Below are positions 26,415-34,559 of a stretch of DNA of 64,000 nt, one piece after another. The translations under genes and the position numbers were made by a program. Under the pieces are notes generated by a model that worked only from the letters and a program-made list of their open reading frames with translations, was not told where the DNA came from and made no database searches. The stretch's first letter is position 1. Each line of letters starts with the position of its first letter. Location: positions 62,001 to 126,000 of the forward strand of contig NZ_JBIVRB010000012.1 of the NCBI RefSeq assembly GCF_044755465.1, given 5' to 3'. This stretch comes from Peterkaempfera sp044755465 (GTDB taxonomy: Bacteria > Actinomycetota > Actinomycetes > Streptomycetales > Streptomycetaceae).

Positions 26415-26456
26415 TAGAGCTAATACTCCAGAAACGCGGCTAGAGCCTTAACTCTA
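26415..26456. promoter_or_regulatory. Tandem operator: two TAGAG-N6-CTC(T/C)A repeats
   Basis: TAGAG (26415-26419) with CTCCA (26426-26430), and TAGAG (26441-26445) with CTCTA (26452-26456). The second is a perfect inverted repeat; the copies are 26 bp apart centre to centre. They lie in the gap between the divergent TetR and Rieske genes. Confidence 0.6.
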
Positions 26457-26529
26457 ATCTTCTTCCCGGGACCCGAAGCCGGTATCCCGGACGTCTGCGT
26501 CCGCCGATCGCGCGGGGTAGGGAGTCTCC

Positions 26530-27555
26530 ATGTCCGCCATGTCCGCCACGTCTTTCGAACAGCCCGTCCCACCAGCGCGCCGCCGCATCCTCGCGCCGCC
26601 GGTCCCGCCCGAGGGAGAGGGCGGATTCTCCCGATCGTGGTTCCCGGTCTGCCTCTCCTCGGACGTCCCCAGCGGGAAGGTCGTGGGCCGCGACTTCCTG
26701 GACGGCCGGGTCGTGGTCTACCGGGGAGCCGAAGGGGCGGCGAGGGTGCTGAGCGCCTACTGTCCGCATCTCGGTGCCGACCTCGCGGTGGGCGACGTCC
26801 ACGAGGGCCGACTGCGCTGCGCGTTCCACCACTGGCGCTTCGACGACTCCGGCGCCTGCGTCGGCACCGGCTGCGGCGACCCGGCCCCGCCCCGCGCGCA
26901 GCTCTTCGCCTTCCCGGTGCAGGAGCGATACGGCCTGGTCTGGGCCTTCAACGGCGACGCCCCCACCTTCGACCTGCCGGACTTCCCGTTCCCCGACGGC
27001 GAGCTGGTGGTGCGGACGCTGGAGCTGGATGAGATCTTCCCCGTCGACCCGTGGGTCTTCTGCGCCAACACCCCCGACATCCAGCACATCAAGGCACTGC
27101 ACGGCATCACCTTCGACAACGGGGACCCCGACCCCGAGCAGTTCACCTGGACCGACCACTCCTTCCGCTACGGCTTCGAGGGGCGGCTGCCCTCCGGTGA
27201 CCCCATCTCCTACGAGATCGGCATCACCGGCACCAACATCTTCTACCAATCGGGCTCGGTCAACGGCCGCTGGTTCGGGTTCATCATGCCCTTCGGCATC
27301 CCCCAGCCCGGAGCGATCACCTCGTTCCTGGTGCTGGCGGCCCGGGAGGAGGACGGCGACCAGGGCGACACGGAGGCGTTCCTCGACTCCGTGCAGGCGC
27401 TGGAGGAGAGCATCGTCGCGGACGACCGCCCGGTGCTGAACACCATCCACTTCCGGCCGGGCACCACGACCCGCAGTGACAAGGCGCTCAACCGGTTCCT
27501 CCAGTACGTCCGCGACTTCCCCCGGACGCACCCGTCACGTGACTTCATCAACTGA
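26530..27555 (+). CDS. Rieske-type aromatic-ring/N-demethylating oxygenase, alpha subunit
   Basis: A 341-residue Rieske non-haem iron oxygenase. The [2Fe-2S] ligands are C78-x-H80 (YCPHLGADL) and C97-x-x-H100 (RCAFHHW). The mononuclear iron motif is D183-x-x-H186-x4-H191 (TPDIQHIKALHG). Length and spacing fit the phthalate/vanillate-demethylase-like group with no separate beta subunit. The operon partner 24 bases downstream is a ferredoxin-type reductase, so this is probably a two-component class IA/IB system. Reaction is hydroxylation or oxidative O-/N-demethylation of an unknown substrate. The ATG at 26530 has GGGAG upstream; a second in-frame ATG at 26539 is possible. Confidence 0.88.
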   Translation: MSAMSATSFEQPVPPARRRILAPPVPPEGEGGFSRSWFPVCLSSDVPSGKVVGRDFLDGRVVVYRGAEGAARVLSAYCPHLGADLAVGDVHEGRLRCAFHHWRFDDSGACVGTGCGDPAPPRAQLFAFPVQERYGLVWAFNGDAPTFDLPDFPFPDGELVVRTLELDEIFPVDPWVFCANTPDIQHIKALHGITFDNGDPDPEQFTWTDHSFRYGFEGRLPSGDPISYEIGITGTNIFYQSGSVNGRWFGFIMPFGIPQPGAITSFLVLAAREEDGDQGDTEAFLDSVQALEESIVADDRPVLNTIHFRPGTTTRSDKALNRFLQYVRDFPRTHPSRDFIN

Positions 27556-27579
27556 CGGCGCGTCCCGCCACGACCTGGG

Positions 27580-28521
27580 ATGAACACGATGACCGACCTG
27601 CGTGTCCGGCAACTGCGCTGGGAAGCCGACGACATCGTCTCCCTCACCCTTGCCGATCCCCACGGCAGGCGGCTGCCCTCATGGGAGCCGGGCGCGCATG
27701 TGGACCTGCACACGCCCGCCGGTGTCCGCCAGTACTCGCTGTGCGGTGTTCCACGGCACCGCGACGCGTGGCGGGTGGCGGTGTACCGCGAACCCGGCGG
27801 GCGCGGGGGATCGCAGTGGGTCCACGACGGGCTCCGGGTCGGCGGCCTCGTCGCGGTCGGCACCCCCCGGAACGCCTTCCCCCTCCTGCCGGCGCCGCGC
27901 TACCTGTTCATCGGCGGCGGGATCGGCGTGACCCCGCTCCTCCCCATGATCGACCAGGCCGGGCGGGCCGGCGTGCCGTGGACACTGCTCTACGGCGGTC
28001 GGCGCAGGTCGTCCATGGCGTTCCTCAGCGAACTCGGCAGGTACGGGGACCGGGTCCGGCTCCGCCCGGAGGACGAGTACGGACGGCTCGACCTGGCGGC
28101 GGAGCTGGACGGCCTGGCGGCGGGAACGGCGGTGTACTGCTGCGGACCACCCGGACTCGTCGCCGCCGTCGAGGAGCACGGCCGGTCCTGGCCGCCCGGC
28201 GTCCTCCATGTCGAGCGCTTCGCACCGGCGGCGCGGCCCAACCCGGTGGCCGACACCGCGTTCGACGTCGAACTCGTCCGCTCCAAAGTGACGCTGCACG
28301 TCCCCGCCCGGACGTCCATCCTCGACGTGGTCGAGCGGGCCGGCCTGGCGAACGTCGGCAGCTGCTACCAGGGCACCTGCGGCTCCTGCGAGACCACGGT
28401 GGTCGAGGGAACCCCCGACCACCGGGACTCCGTGCTCTCGGCCGACGAGCGCGCCGCCGGGACCAGCATGATGCTCTGCGTCTCCCGCTGCACCTCGTCC
28501 CGGCTGGTCCTCGACCTCTAG
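27580..28521 (+). CDS. PDR/VanB-type ferredoxin reductase
   Basis: A 313-residue electron-transfer protein. The N-terminal flavin-binding domain has RQYSLCGVP (R-x-Y-S) and GGRGGSQWVHDGL. The NAD-binding domain has YLFIGGGIGVTPLLPMI and TAVYCCGPPGLV. The C-terminal plant-type [2Fe-2S] domain has C-x4-C-x2-C (CYQGTCGSC) and a final Cys in MMLCVSRC. This domain order (FMN, NAD, ferredoxin) is typical of phthalate dioxygenase reductase. It should pass electrons from NADH to the Rieske oxygenase encoded immediately upstream. A start at 27589 is an alternative. Confidence 0.9.
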   Translation: MNTMTDLRVRQLRWEADDIVSLTLADPHGRRLPSWEPGAHVDLHTPAGVRQYSLCGVPRHRDAWRVAVYREPGGRGGSQWVHDGLRVGGLVAVGTPRNAFPLLPAPRYLFIGGGIGVTPLLPMIDQAGRAGVPWTLLYGGRRRSSMAFLSELGRYGDRVRLRPEDEYGRLDLAAELDGLAAGTAVYCCGPPGLVAAVEEHGRSWPPGVLHVERFAPAARPNPVADTAFDVELVRSKVTLHVPARTSILDVVERAGLANVGSCYQGTCGSCETTVVEGTPDHRDSVLSADERAAGTSMMLCVSRCTSSRLVLDL

Positions 28522-28612
28522 CCCGTTTCCCGCAGGGAACCCAAGGCATCGCCCACACACCGCACACACATGTCCCCGACTCTCGCGGCGAGAGTCCGGC
28601 GAAGGGATCTCC

Positions 28613-29017
28613 ATGGCCAGCCACCTGTCCGCTTCCGACTACCTCGGCGCGTCGGTGTTCGACACCTTCGCCTTCGCGCAGACCGTGGTCGCCGGCGACA
28701 CCATCCACCTGTCCGGAATGACACCGCTGCGCGGTGAGGTCGACGCGCTGGAACTCGTGTGCCCCGACGACCTGCGCGGGCAGACGGAGTTCGAGCTGGA
28801 CATCCTCCGGCGCTCCCTGGAGCAGGTCGGCGCCCGGCTGACCGACGTGGTGTCCGTGACGGTTTACACCACCGACATCGACGCGCTCACCGCGCACGCC
28901 GACCTGTTCCGCTCCGCCTTCGGGGCGGTCCCCCCGGTGGCGACCTGGGTGCAGGTGCAGCGGCTGCTGCACCCCGGCCAGTTGGTCGAGATCACCGCGA
29001 CCGCCGTCCGGCGTTAG
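28613..29017 (+). CDS. RidA-family protein
   Basis: A 134-residue RidA/YjgF-like protein, normal length. Hallmarks are VVAGDTIHLSGMTPLRG near the N-terminus, ILRRSLEQVGARLTDVVSVTVYTTDI in the centre, and PPVATWVQVQRLLHPGQLVEITATAV at the end. The canonical Arg of enamine/imine deaminases (usually in RxxxxV near the C-terminus) is replaced by Trp/Gln context, so deaminase activity is uncertain. Ribosome-binding site AAGGGA precedes the ATG. It is the third gene of the Rieske operon, where it may consume an imine or hydroxylated intermediate. Confidence 0.85.
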   Translation: MASHLSASDYLGASVFDTFAFAQTVVAGDTIHLSGMTPLRGEVDALELVCPDDLRGQTEFELDILRRSLEQVGARLTDVVSVTVYTTDIDALTAHADLFRSAFGAVPPVATWVQVQRLLHPGQLVEITATAVRR

Positions 29018-29072
29018 CCCCCCGACTACGCCGAACCACCCCAGCCTCCCACCCCCTCCACAGGAGATCCCC

Positions 29073-29642
29073 ATGCCACGCGTACTCATCCTCGCCGGCG
29101 ACGCCTCCGAGGCGCTGGAAACCGTCTACCCGCACCAGCGGCTGCTGGAGGAGGGGTACGAGGTCCACCTCGCCGCGCCCTCCAAGAAGAAGATCCAGCT
29201 GGTCGTGCACGACTTCGTGGAGGGGTTCGACACCTACACCGAGAAGCCCGGATACCTCTGGGACGCCGACATCGCCTTCGCCGATGTGCGGCCCGAGGAC
29301 TATGTCGCGCTGGTCATCCCGGGTGGGCGGGCACCGGAGTACCTCCGCTACGACACCCATGTGCGGCGCATCGTCGACCACTTCGTCAGCGAGCGGAAAG
29401 TGATCGCGGTCCAGTGCCACGGACCCCTGATCCTCGCCGTGACGGGAGCGCTCAAGGGCCGCCGTACGGCGGGCTGGCCCACCATCTCCGCCGACCTGGA
29501 GGCGGCCGGAGCCGACTACGTCGACGACGAGGTGGTGGTCGACGACAACCTGGTCTCCGGCCTGGCATGGCCCGCCCACCCGGTGTGGATGCGCCGGGTC
29601 GTCGCTCTCCTGCGGGAGCACGCCCCGGTGGCGGCAGCCTGA
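29073..29642 (+). CDS. DJ-1/PfpI-family protein
   Basis: A 189-residue member of the class I glutamine-amidotransferase-like fold. MPRVLILAGDASEALETVYPHQRL is the N-terminal strand/helix, YVALVIPGGRAPEYL carries the loop before the nucleophile elbow, and IAVQCHGPLILAV holds the reactive Cys-His pair. The acidic residue usually near the Cys is the Glu of DASEALE. Members include deglycases, isonitrile hydratase and cyclic-amide or -imide hydrolases. Position as the last gene of the Rieske operon, just before a strong terminator, suggests a hydrolytic or hydration step (inference). Confidence 0.87.
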   Translation: MPRVLILAGDASEALETVYPHQRLLEEGYEVHLAAPSKKKIQLVVHDFVEGFDTYTEKPGYLWDADIAFADVRPEDYVALVIPGGRAPEYLRYDTHVRRIVDHFVSERKVIAVQCHGPLILAVTGALKGRRTAGWPTISADLEAAGADYVDDEVVVDDNLVSGLAWPAHPVWMRRVVALLREHAPVAAA

Positions 29643-29646
29643 TCCG

Positions 29647-29700
29647 GCGCGGCGGAGCCCGGCCCGGCGCGGTGACCCGCCGGGCCGGGCTCCGCCGCGC
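29647..29700 (+). terminator. 23-bp stem terminator of the Rieske operon
   Basis: A perfect 23-bp stem (29647-29669 with 29678-29700) with an 8-base loop begins 5 bases after the DJ-1 gene stop. It separates this operon from the convergent formyltransferase gene. Confidence 0.75.
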
Positions 29701-29835
29701 GGCACCGTTCCCGGCCGTCCCACCGGCCGCCGCCTGCCCGGCACCGCACCCCGCTCGGTAGCCGGATCGCGCGAACGCCCTGATCGGCCGTCAGCTCGGG
29801 GCGCCGTCAGGTCCGCACCCTCGCGGCCCGGCGGG

Positions 29836-30780
29836 TCAGAGGTTGGTCAGATAGCCGCCCATGGAGGTGAAGTACTCGGCCGCGGGCAACTCCCGGCCGT
29901 CCTCGGTCCGTACCCGGGTGACGGCCAGGCCGTGGTTGCGGCCGGTGCGGGCATCGGCTCCGGCGACGATCACCACGCCGTCGCCCTCGCGGTAGAAGAT
30001 ACGGCCGGGCGTGCCGCCGTACCGGCCTTCGGACACACGCGCGGCCAGGACTTCGAGCCGCCTGCCCCGGTGGAAGGTGAACGCGCTCGGATACGGCTCG
30101 GACTGGGCTCGGACCAGGCGCTCCAGGTCCGCCGCCGGCCATGTCCAGTCGATGCGGCTGTCCTCGATGGACCGCTTGTGGAAGAAGCTCGCCTGGGACC
30201 GGTCCTGCTTGGTGAACCCGGTGTGCCCGGAGGCGATCAGGTCGAGCGCGCCGGTGGTCACCGGGGCGATGAGGTCGACGGTCTTGTGGAACAGGTCGGT
30301 GGCCGTGTCCGTCGGCCCGACCGGTACCGCTTCCTGCCGCACGATGTCGCCGGCGTCGAGCTCGTCGTCCATCAGGTGCGCGGTGACGCCCACCTCGGCC
30401 TCGCCGTTGATCAGCGCCCAGATCAGCGGGGAGAAGCCGGCGTACTTCGGCAGCAGCGAGTCGTGCACATTCAGCGTGCCGTGGCGCGGCAGGTTGAAGA
30501 TGCGCGGGGGAATCCAGGTCCGCCAGTTGTTGGCCACGATGATGTCCGGGGCGGCCTCCTTGAGCCGCTCGAACAACTCGTCGTCGTCAGGGCGGTTGCG
30601 GATGAGCACGGGGACGCCGCGCTCCTCCGCGAGGTCGGCGACCGAGTCGCTCCAGATCTTCTCGTACGCGTGCTCACTCCTGGGGTGTGTCACGACCAGC
30701 ACCACGTCGTGCTCAGAGTCCAGGAGGGCCTGCAGGGTGCGGTGCCCCCACGTCTGGTAGCCGAACATGACGACCCGCAT
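29836..30780 (-). CDS. cchA: N5-hydroxyornithine formyltransferase (CchA-like)
   Basis: A 314-residue protein of the methionyl-tRNA formyltransferase fold. The start at 30780 (MRVVMFGYQTWGHRTLQALL) is chosen over an upstream frame extension because it begins the conserved strand. The folate site includes LNVHDSLLPKYAGFSPLIWALINGE and the AHLMDDELDAGDIV block of formyltransferases. The C-terminal domain resembles Fmt_C. It formylates hydroxyornithine to give N5-formyl-N5-hydroxyornithine, one iron-chelating building block of coelichelin. It is divergent from the hydroxylase gene and has an iron-box-like site about 38 bases before its start. Confidence 0.9.
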   Translation of the reverse strand: MRVVMFGYQTWGHRTLQALLDSEHDVVLVVTHPRSEHAYEKIWSDSVADLAEERGVPVLIRNRPDDDELFERLKEAAPDIIVANNWRTWIPPRIFNLPRHGTLNVHDSLLPKYAGFSPLIWALINGEAEVGVTAHLMDDELDAGDIVRQEAVPVGPTDTATDLFHKTVDLIAPVTTGALDLIASGHTGFTKQDRSQASFFHKRSIEDSRIDWTWPAADLERLVRAQSEPYPSAFTFHRGRRLEVLAARVSEGRYGGTPGRIFYREGDGVVIVAGADARTGRNHGLAVTRVRTEDGRELPAAEYFTSMGGYLTNL

Positions 30781-30817
30781 GGGGTTCCTCCTCCAGGTGG
30801 GGACTGGCCGTGCAAAG

Positions 30818-30836
30818 TAAAGCAAGGCTTGCCTAA
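30818..30836 (-). promoter_or_regulatory. Weak iron-box-like site before the formyltransferase
   Basis: Matches 13 of 19 positions of the IdeR/DmdR consensus TTAGGTTAGGCTCACCTAA. It is placed to affect the minus-strand gene cchA. Lower confidence than the next site because of its six mismatches. Confidence 0.4.
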
Positions 30837-30920
30837 GTGGTCAACTGGGCTTCGCTGGAGGTGCGTTGATGGCCGGCTCCTGCTCGACTGCCCGGGTTGT
30901 CCGTGGACAGCACTCCGAAA

Positions 30921-30939
30921 TTAGCTTAGGCTCACCTAA
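30921..30939 (+). promoter_or_regulatory. Iron box between cchA and cchB
   Basis: TTAGCTTAGGCTCACCTAA matches 18 of 19 positions of the DmdR/IdeR box. It lies in the divergent gap between the formyltransferase and hydroxylase genes, so iron-replete repressor would shut both. Confidence 0.85.
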
Positions 30940-31042
30940 GTTACTGGGCCGCGGTTCTTCGGCGTGCCCGACTTCCGTACTTCCCGATGCTCGACCGACG
31001 GCTGCCTGCCCGCACGGTGGCCGCCCGCACGATGGGAGTGAC

Positions 31043-32392
31043 ATGGCACAGGCTCGTACTGGCGACGCCCCTCTGATCCACGACCTCATAGGCATCGGCT
31101 TCGGGCCGTCCAATGTGGCCATGGCGATCGCGCTCAGCGAGCACAACGCACGGGTCGGTGAGGAGGAAGCGGTCGCCGCCCTCTTCTTCGAGCAGCAGCC
31201 GCGCTTCGGCTGGCACCGGGGGATGCTCATCGACGACGCGACCATGCAGGTGTCCTTCCTCAAGGACCTGGTGACGCTCCGGAACCCCACCAGCGAGTAC
31301 AGCTTCCTGTGCTACCTCAAGAGCAAGGGGCGGTTGATCGACTTCATCAACCACAAGAACCTCTTCCCGCTGCGGGTGGAGTTCCACGACTACTTCGAGT
31401 GGGCCGCCGGCCATGTCGACGACATGGTCTCCTACGGCCACGAGGTCGTCGGCATCATGCCGGTCGTCCATGACGGTACGGTGGAGTACCTGGACGTGAC
31501 GGTCCGCTCGGAGGACGGACTCGCGGTCCACCGGGCGCGCAACCTCGTCATCGGCACCGGCCTGCGCCCCCTGATGCCGGAGGGCGTGGAGCGCACCGAC
31601 CGCGTCTGGCACAACTCCGAACTGCTGGCGAAGGTCGACGGACTGGAGGGCGCCTCGCCCTCCCGGTTCATCGTGGTGGGCGCCGGACAGAGCGCCGCCG
31701 AGAACGTCGCCTACCTCCACCGCCGCTTTCCCCGGGCCGAGGTCTGCGCCGTCTTCTCCCGCTACGGCTACAGCCCCGCCGACGACAGCAGCTTCGCCAA
31801 CCGGATCTTCGACCCCGCCGCCGTCGACGAGTACTTCACCGCGCCGGAGAGCGTCAAGCGTCGGCTGATGGCCTACCACGGCAACACCAACTACTCCGTG
31901 GTGGACATCGACCTGATCGACGATCTGTACCGGCAGATGTACCGGGAGAAGGTCCTCGGCACCGAGCGTCTGCGCTTCCTCAACGTGTCCCGGCTCACCG
32001 ACGTCAAGGAGGAGCCGGACAAGGTCCGGGCCACCGTCACCTCCCTCGTCACCGGCGAGGAGACCGCCCTGGACGCGGACGTGGTGGTCTTCGCCACCGG
32101 CTACAGCCCCGCCGACCCGCTCGGCCTGCTCGGTGAGGTCGCACACCGCTGCCTCCGCGACGAGGAGGGCCGCGTCCGCGTCGAGCGCGACTACCGCATC
32201 GCGGTCGACCCCGACCTGCGCTGCGGCATCTACTTGCAGGGCGCCACGGAGCACACGCACGGCATCACGTCGTCCCTGCTGTCCAACACTGCCGTCAGGG
32301 TCGGCGAGATCCTGGACTCGCTCCTCGACCGGGGCCTGAAGTCCGCTTCGGACGAGGCCCGGCCGTTCGTCCCCGGCGAGGCAAAGGGCTAG
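31043..32392 (+). CDS. cchB: L-ornithine N5-hydroxylase (CchB)
   Basis: A 449-residue flavin monooxygenase of the SidA/IucD/PvdA family. The N-terminal FAD motif is LIGIGFGPSNVAMAIAL; the substrate-region block is QVSFLKDLVTLRNPTSEYSFLCYL; the NADPH motif is VVGAGQSAAENVAYL; and the family's late ATGY motif is VFATGYSPADP. The ATG at 31043 (preceded by GGGAG) removes 59 implausible upstream residues from the frame. Hydroxylation of ornithine N5 precedes formylation. The next gene, the first permease, begins 11 bases after the stop. Confidence 0.93.
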   Translation: MAQARTGDAPLIHDLIGIGFGPSNVAMAIALSEHNARVGEEEAVAALFFEQQPRFGWHRGMLIDDATMQVSFLKDLVTLRNPTSEYSFLCYLKSKGRLIDFINHKNLFPLRVEFHDYFEWAAGHVDDMVSYGHEVVGIMPVVHDGTVEYLDVTVRSEDGLAVHRARNLVIGTGLRPLMPEGVERTDRVWHNSELLAKVDGLEGASPSRFIVVGAGQSAAENVAYLHRRFPRAEVCAVFSRYGYSPADDSSFANRIFDPAAVDEYFTAPESVKRRLMAYHGNTNYSVVDIDLIDDLYRQMYREKVLGTERLRFLNVSRLTDVKEEPDKVRATVTSLVTGEETALDADVVVFATGYSPADPLGLLGEVAHRCLRDEEGRVRVERDYRIAVDPDLRCGIYLQGATEHTHGITSSLLSNTAVRVGEILDSLLDRGLKSASDEARPFVPGEAKG

Positions 32393-32403
32393 CGTACGTC
32401 GAC

Positions 32404-33462
32404 ATGGGCACGGCTACAGTCGAACGCCCCGCGTCCGGGGGCACAGCACGGTCCCGTCGACGGCGGGTTGTGGGTTTGGGCACGCTTGTGGTGATCCTGG
32501 TGGCCGCCGGGGCGGTGTCGCTCGCTGTCGGTGCGCGCGCGTTGAGCCCCGCCGAGGTGTGGCACGGGTTGTTCGCGGCGCCGGACTCCGACCAGCGGCG
32601 CACCGAGATCAGGCTCATCGTGCAGACCGTGCGGGTGCCCAGGACGGTGCTCGCGATCGTGGCGGGCGTCGCCCTGGGGGTCGGCGGGGCGCTGATCCAG
32701 GGGTACACACGCAACCCGATCGCCGACACGGGCCTGCTGGGGGTGAACTCCGGGGCCTCGTTCGCCGTGGTGTCGGTGATCGCCCTGTTCGGGTTCGCCA
32801 ACCCGTTCCAGTACGTCTGGTTCGGCTTCCTGGGGGCGGCGGTGGCCGGTGCCGTCGTGTTCGGGGTGACGAGCATCGGCCGGGGGGCCGGCAATCCGCT
32901 GACGCTGGCACTGGCCGGACAGGGGGTCGCGGTGTTCCTCGCGGCGATGACCACTGCGGTCGCCCTGTCGGACCAGGCGTCGCTGAACGCGCTGCGCTTC
33001 TGGAACGCGGGCTCCGTGACCGGCGTCGGATTCGACGTCATCTGGCCGGTGACCGCGTTCATCGCGGTCGGCCTGGTGCTGGCGGCGACCACGCTGCCCG
33101 CCATCAACCTGCTCAACCTGGGGGACGATGTGGCGCGGGGGCTGGGAGTCAGCATCGCGCTGAGCCGGACCGTCGGCATCACCGCCATCACCCTGCTGGC
33201 GGGCGCGGCGACGGCGGCGTGCGGCCCCATCGCGTTCCTCGGGCTCATGGTGGCCCATGTGGCCCGGTACCTGGCCGGCCCGGACTACCGCTGGCTGGTG
33301 CCGTACGCGGGTCTGCTCGGCGCCATCGTCCTCCTGGTCTGCGACATCGTGGGGCGTTTGGTGGTGCGGCCGAGCGAGTTGGCCGCCGGTGTCGTCGTCG
33401 CTCTCCTCGGCGCCCCGTTCTTCGCGGTCCTGGTGTGGCGCGGAAAGTTCAAGAACGCATGA
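32404..33462 (+). CDS. cchC: Iron-siderophore ABC permease (FecCD type, CchC)
   Basis: A 352-residue polytopic permease of the FecCD/BtuC family. Hallmarks are LIVQTVRVPRTVLAIVAGVALGVGGALIQGYTRNPIADTGLLGVNSGA, AINLLNLGDDVARGLGVSI and the ATP-binding-protein contact CGPIAFLGLMVAHVARYLAGPDYRWLVPYAGLLGA. About nine hydrophobic segments are visible. It ends in ATGA overlapping the start of the second permease, so the two are coupled. Together they form the membrane channel for ferri-coelichelin uptake. Confidence 0.93.
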   Translation: MGTATVERPASGGTARSRRRRVVGLGTLVVILVAAGAVSLAVGARALSPAEVWHGLFAAPDSDQRRTEIRLIVQTVRVPRTVLAIVAGVALGVGGALIQGYTRNPIADTGLLGVNSGASFAVVSVIALFGFANPFQYVWFGFLGAAVAGAVVFGVTSIGRGAGNPLTLALAGQGVAVFLAAMTTAVALSDQASLNALRFWNAGSVTGVGFDVIWPVTAFIAVGLVLAATTLPAINLLNLGDDVARGLGVSIALSRTVGITAITLLAGAATAACGPIAFLGLMVAHVARYLAGPDYRWLVPYAGLLGAIVLLVCDIVGRLVVRPSELAAGVVVALLGAPFFAVLVWRGKFKNA

Positions 33463-34520
33463 ACGGAACAGGTGTGAAGCCATCGGTGGCGCCGGGCGTC
33501 CGGCTCGGCGGCGTGTCGTTCGTATGGCGGCCGTGGATCGTCTGCGTCACGCTGCTGCTGGCGGCGGCGACCTTCCTGCTGTTCTGCCTGTCCATCGGCG
33601 TCGGGGACTTCCCCATCGCCCTGCCCCAGGTGATCGCCACGATCTTCGGCCACGGTGCGGCGGTCGACCAGTTCGTGATCATGGATCTGCGGATGCCGCG
33701 CGCCCTGGCCGGGCTCATCGTGGGCATCGCGCTGGGGGTGTCCGGGGCGATCACCCAGTCCATCGCGCGCAATCCGCTCGCCAGCCCGGACGTCCTGGGG
33801 GTCACCGGGGGCGCCGGCGCGGTCGCGGTCTTCCTGGTGACGGTCTCGGGCGGCACCGCCGCGGCGATCGTCGGCTCCGTGGGCCTCTCCGCCGCGGCTC
33901 TCGCGGGCGGTCTCGGGACGGGGCTGCTGGTGTACTTCCTGGCGTGGCGGCGTGGGATCGACGGCTTCCGGCTCATCCTCATCGGCATCTCGGTGAGCGC
34001 GGTGATGGAGGCGATCACGACCTGGCTGCTGGTCACCGCCGACATCAGGGACGTGGCCCGAGCTCAGGCCTGGTTGGTCGGCTCGCTGGAGGACCGGTCG
34101 TGGGACGAACTCCGGGCGGCGCTCTGGTGCCTGCTCGTCATCCTGGTCGTGCTGTCGAGTGCGGCGTTCCAGTTCAAGCCGATGCACTTCGGCGACGAGA
34201 TCGCCGCGGGCCTGGGCGTCCGGTATCGGATGGTCCGGGCGGTCCTGCTGCTCTGCGCGGTCCTGCTGGCCGGTGTGGCGGTGAGCGTGGCCGGCCCGGT
34301 CCCGTTCGTGGCGCTGGTGGCGCCGCAGGTGGCCATGCGTCTGGCGCGGTGCGCCACCCCTCCGCTGGTGGCCTCCGGTGTGGTGGGGGCCCTGCTGCTG
34401 ATCGGCGCGGACCTGGTCGCGCGTACGGCACTGCCGATCACCCTCCCGGTCGGCGTGGTCACCGCCGCGATCGGCGGTCCCTTCCTCGTCTATCTGCTGG
34501 TGCGGCCGAACCTGAGATAG
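33459..34520 (+). CDS. cchD: Iron-siderophore ABC permease (FecCD type, CchD)
   Basis: The second FecCD permease, 353 residues, starting at the ATG that overlaps the stop of the previous gene. LRMPRALAGLIVGIALGVSGAITQSIARNPLASPDVLGVTGGAG is the conserved first block and GPVPFVALVAPQVAMRLARC the contact loop. Its helix pattern parallels the first permease. The frame extends upstream but inside the first permease, where it would be out of that gene's frame, so the coupled ATG is the better start. Confidence 0.92.
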   Translation: MNGTGVKPSVAPGVRLGGVSFVWRPWIVCVTLLLAAATFLLFCLSIGVGDFPIALPQVIATIFGHGAAVDQFVIMDLRMPRALAGLIVGIALGVSGAITQSIARNPLASPDVLGVTGGAGAVAVFLVTVSGGTAAAIVGSVGLSAAALAGGLGTGLLVYFLAWRRGIDGFRLILIGISVSAVMEAITTWLLVTADIRDVARAQAWLVGSLEDRSWDELRAALWCLLVILVVLSSAAFQFKPMHFGDEIAAGLGVRYRMVRAVLLLCAVLLAGVAVSVAGPVPFVALVAPQVAMRLARCATPPLVASGVVGALLLIGADLVARTALPITLPVGVVTAAIGGPFLVYLLVRPNLR

Positions 34521-34527
34521 CTGGTAC

Positions 34528-34546
34528 AAAGATTAGGCATACCTAA
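34528..34546 (+). promoter_or_regulatory. Iron-box-like site before cchE
   Basis: A 14 of 19 match to the DmdR/IdeR consensus (GATTAGGCATACCTAAAT core) just 14 bases before the ATPase gene start, suggesting that cchE has its own iron-regulated promoter. Confidence 0.55.
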
Positions 34547-34559
34547 ATAAGGGGGGCTT

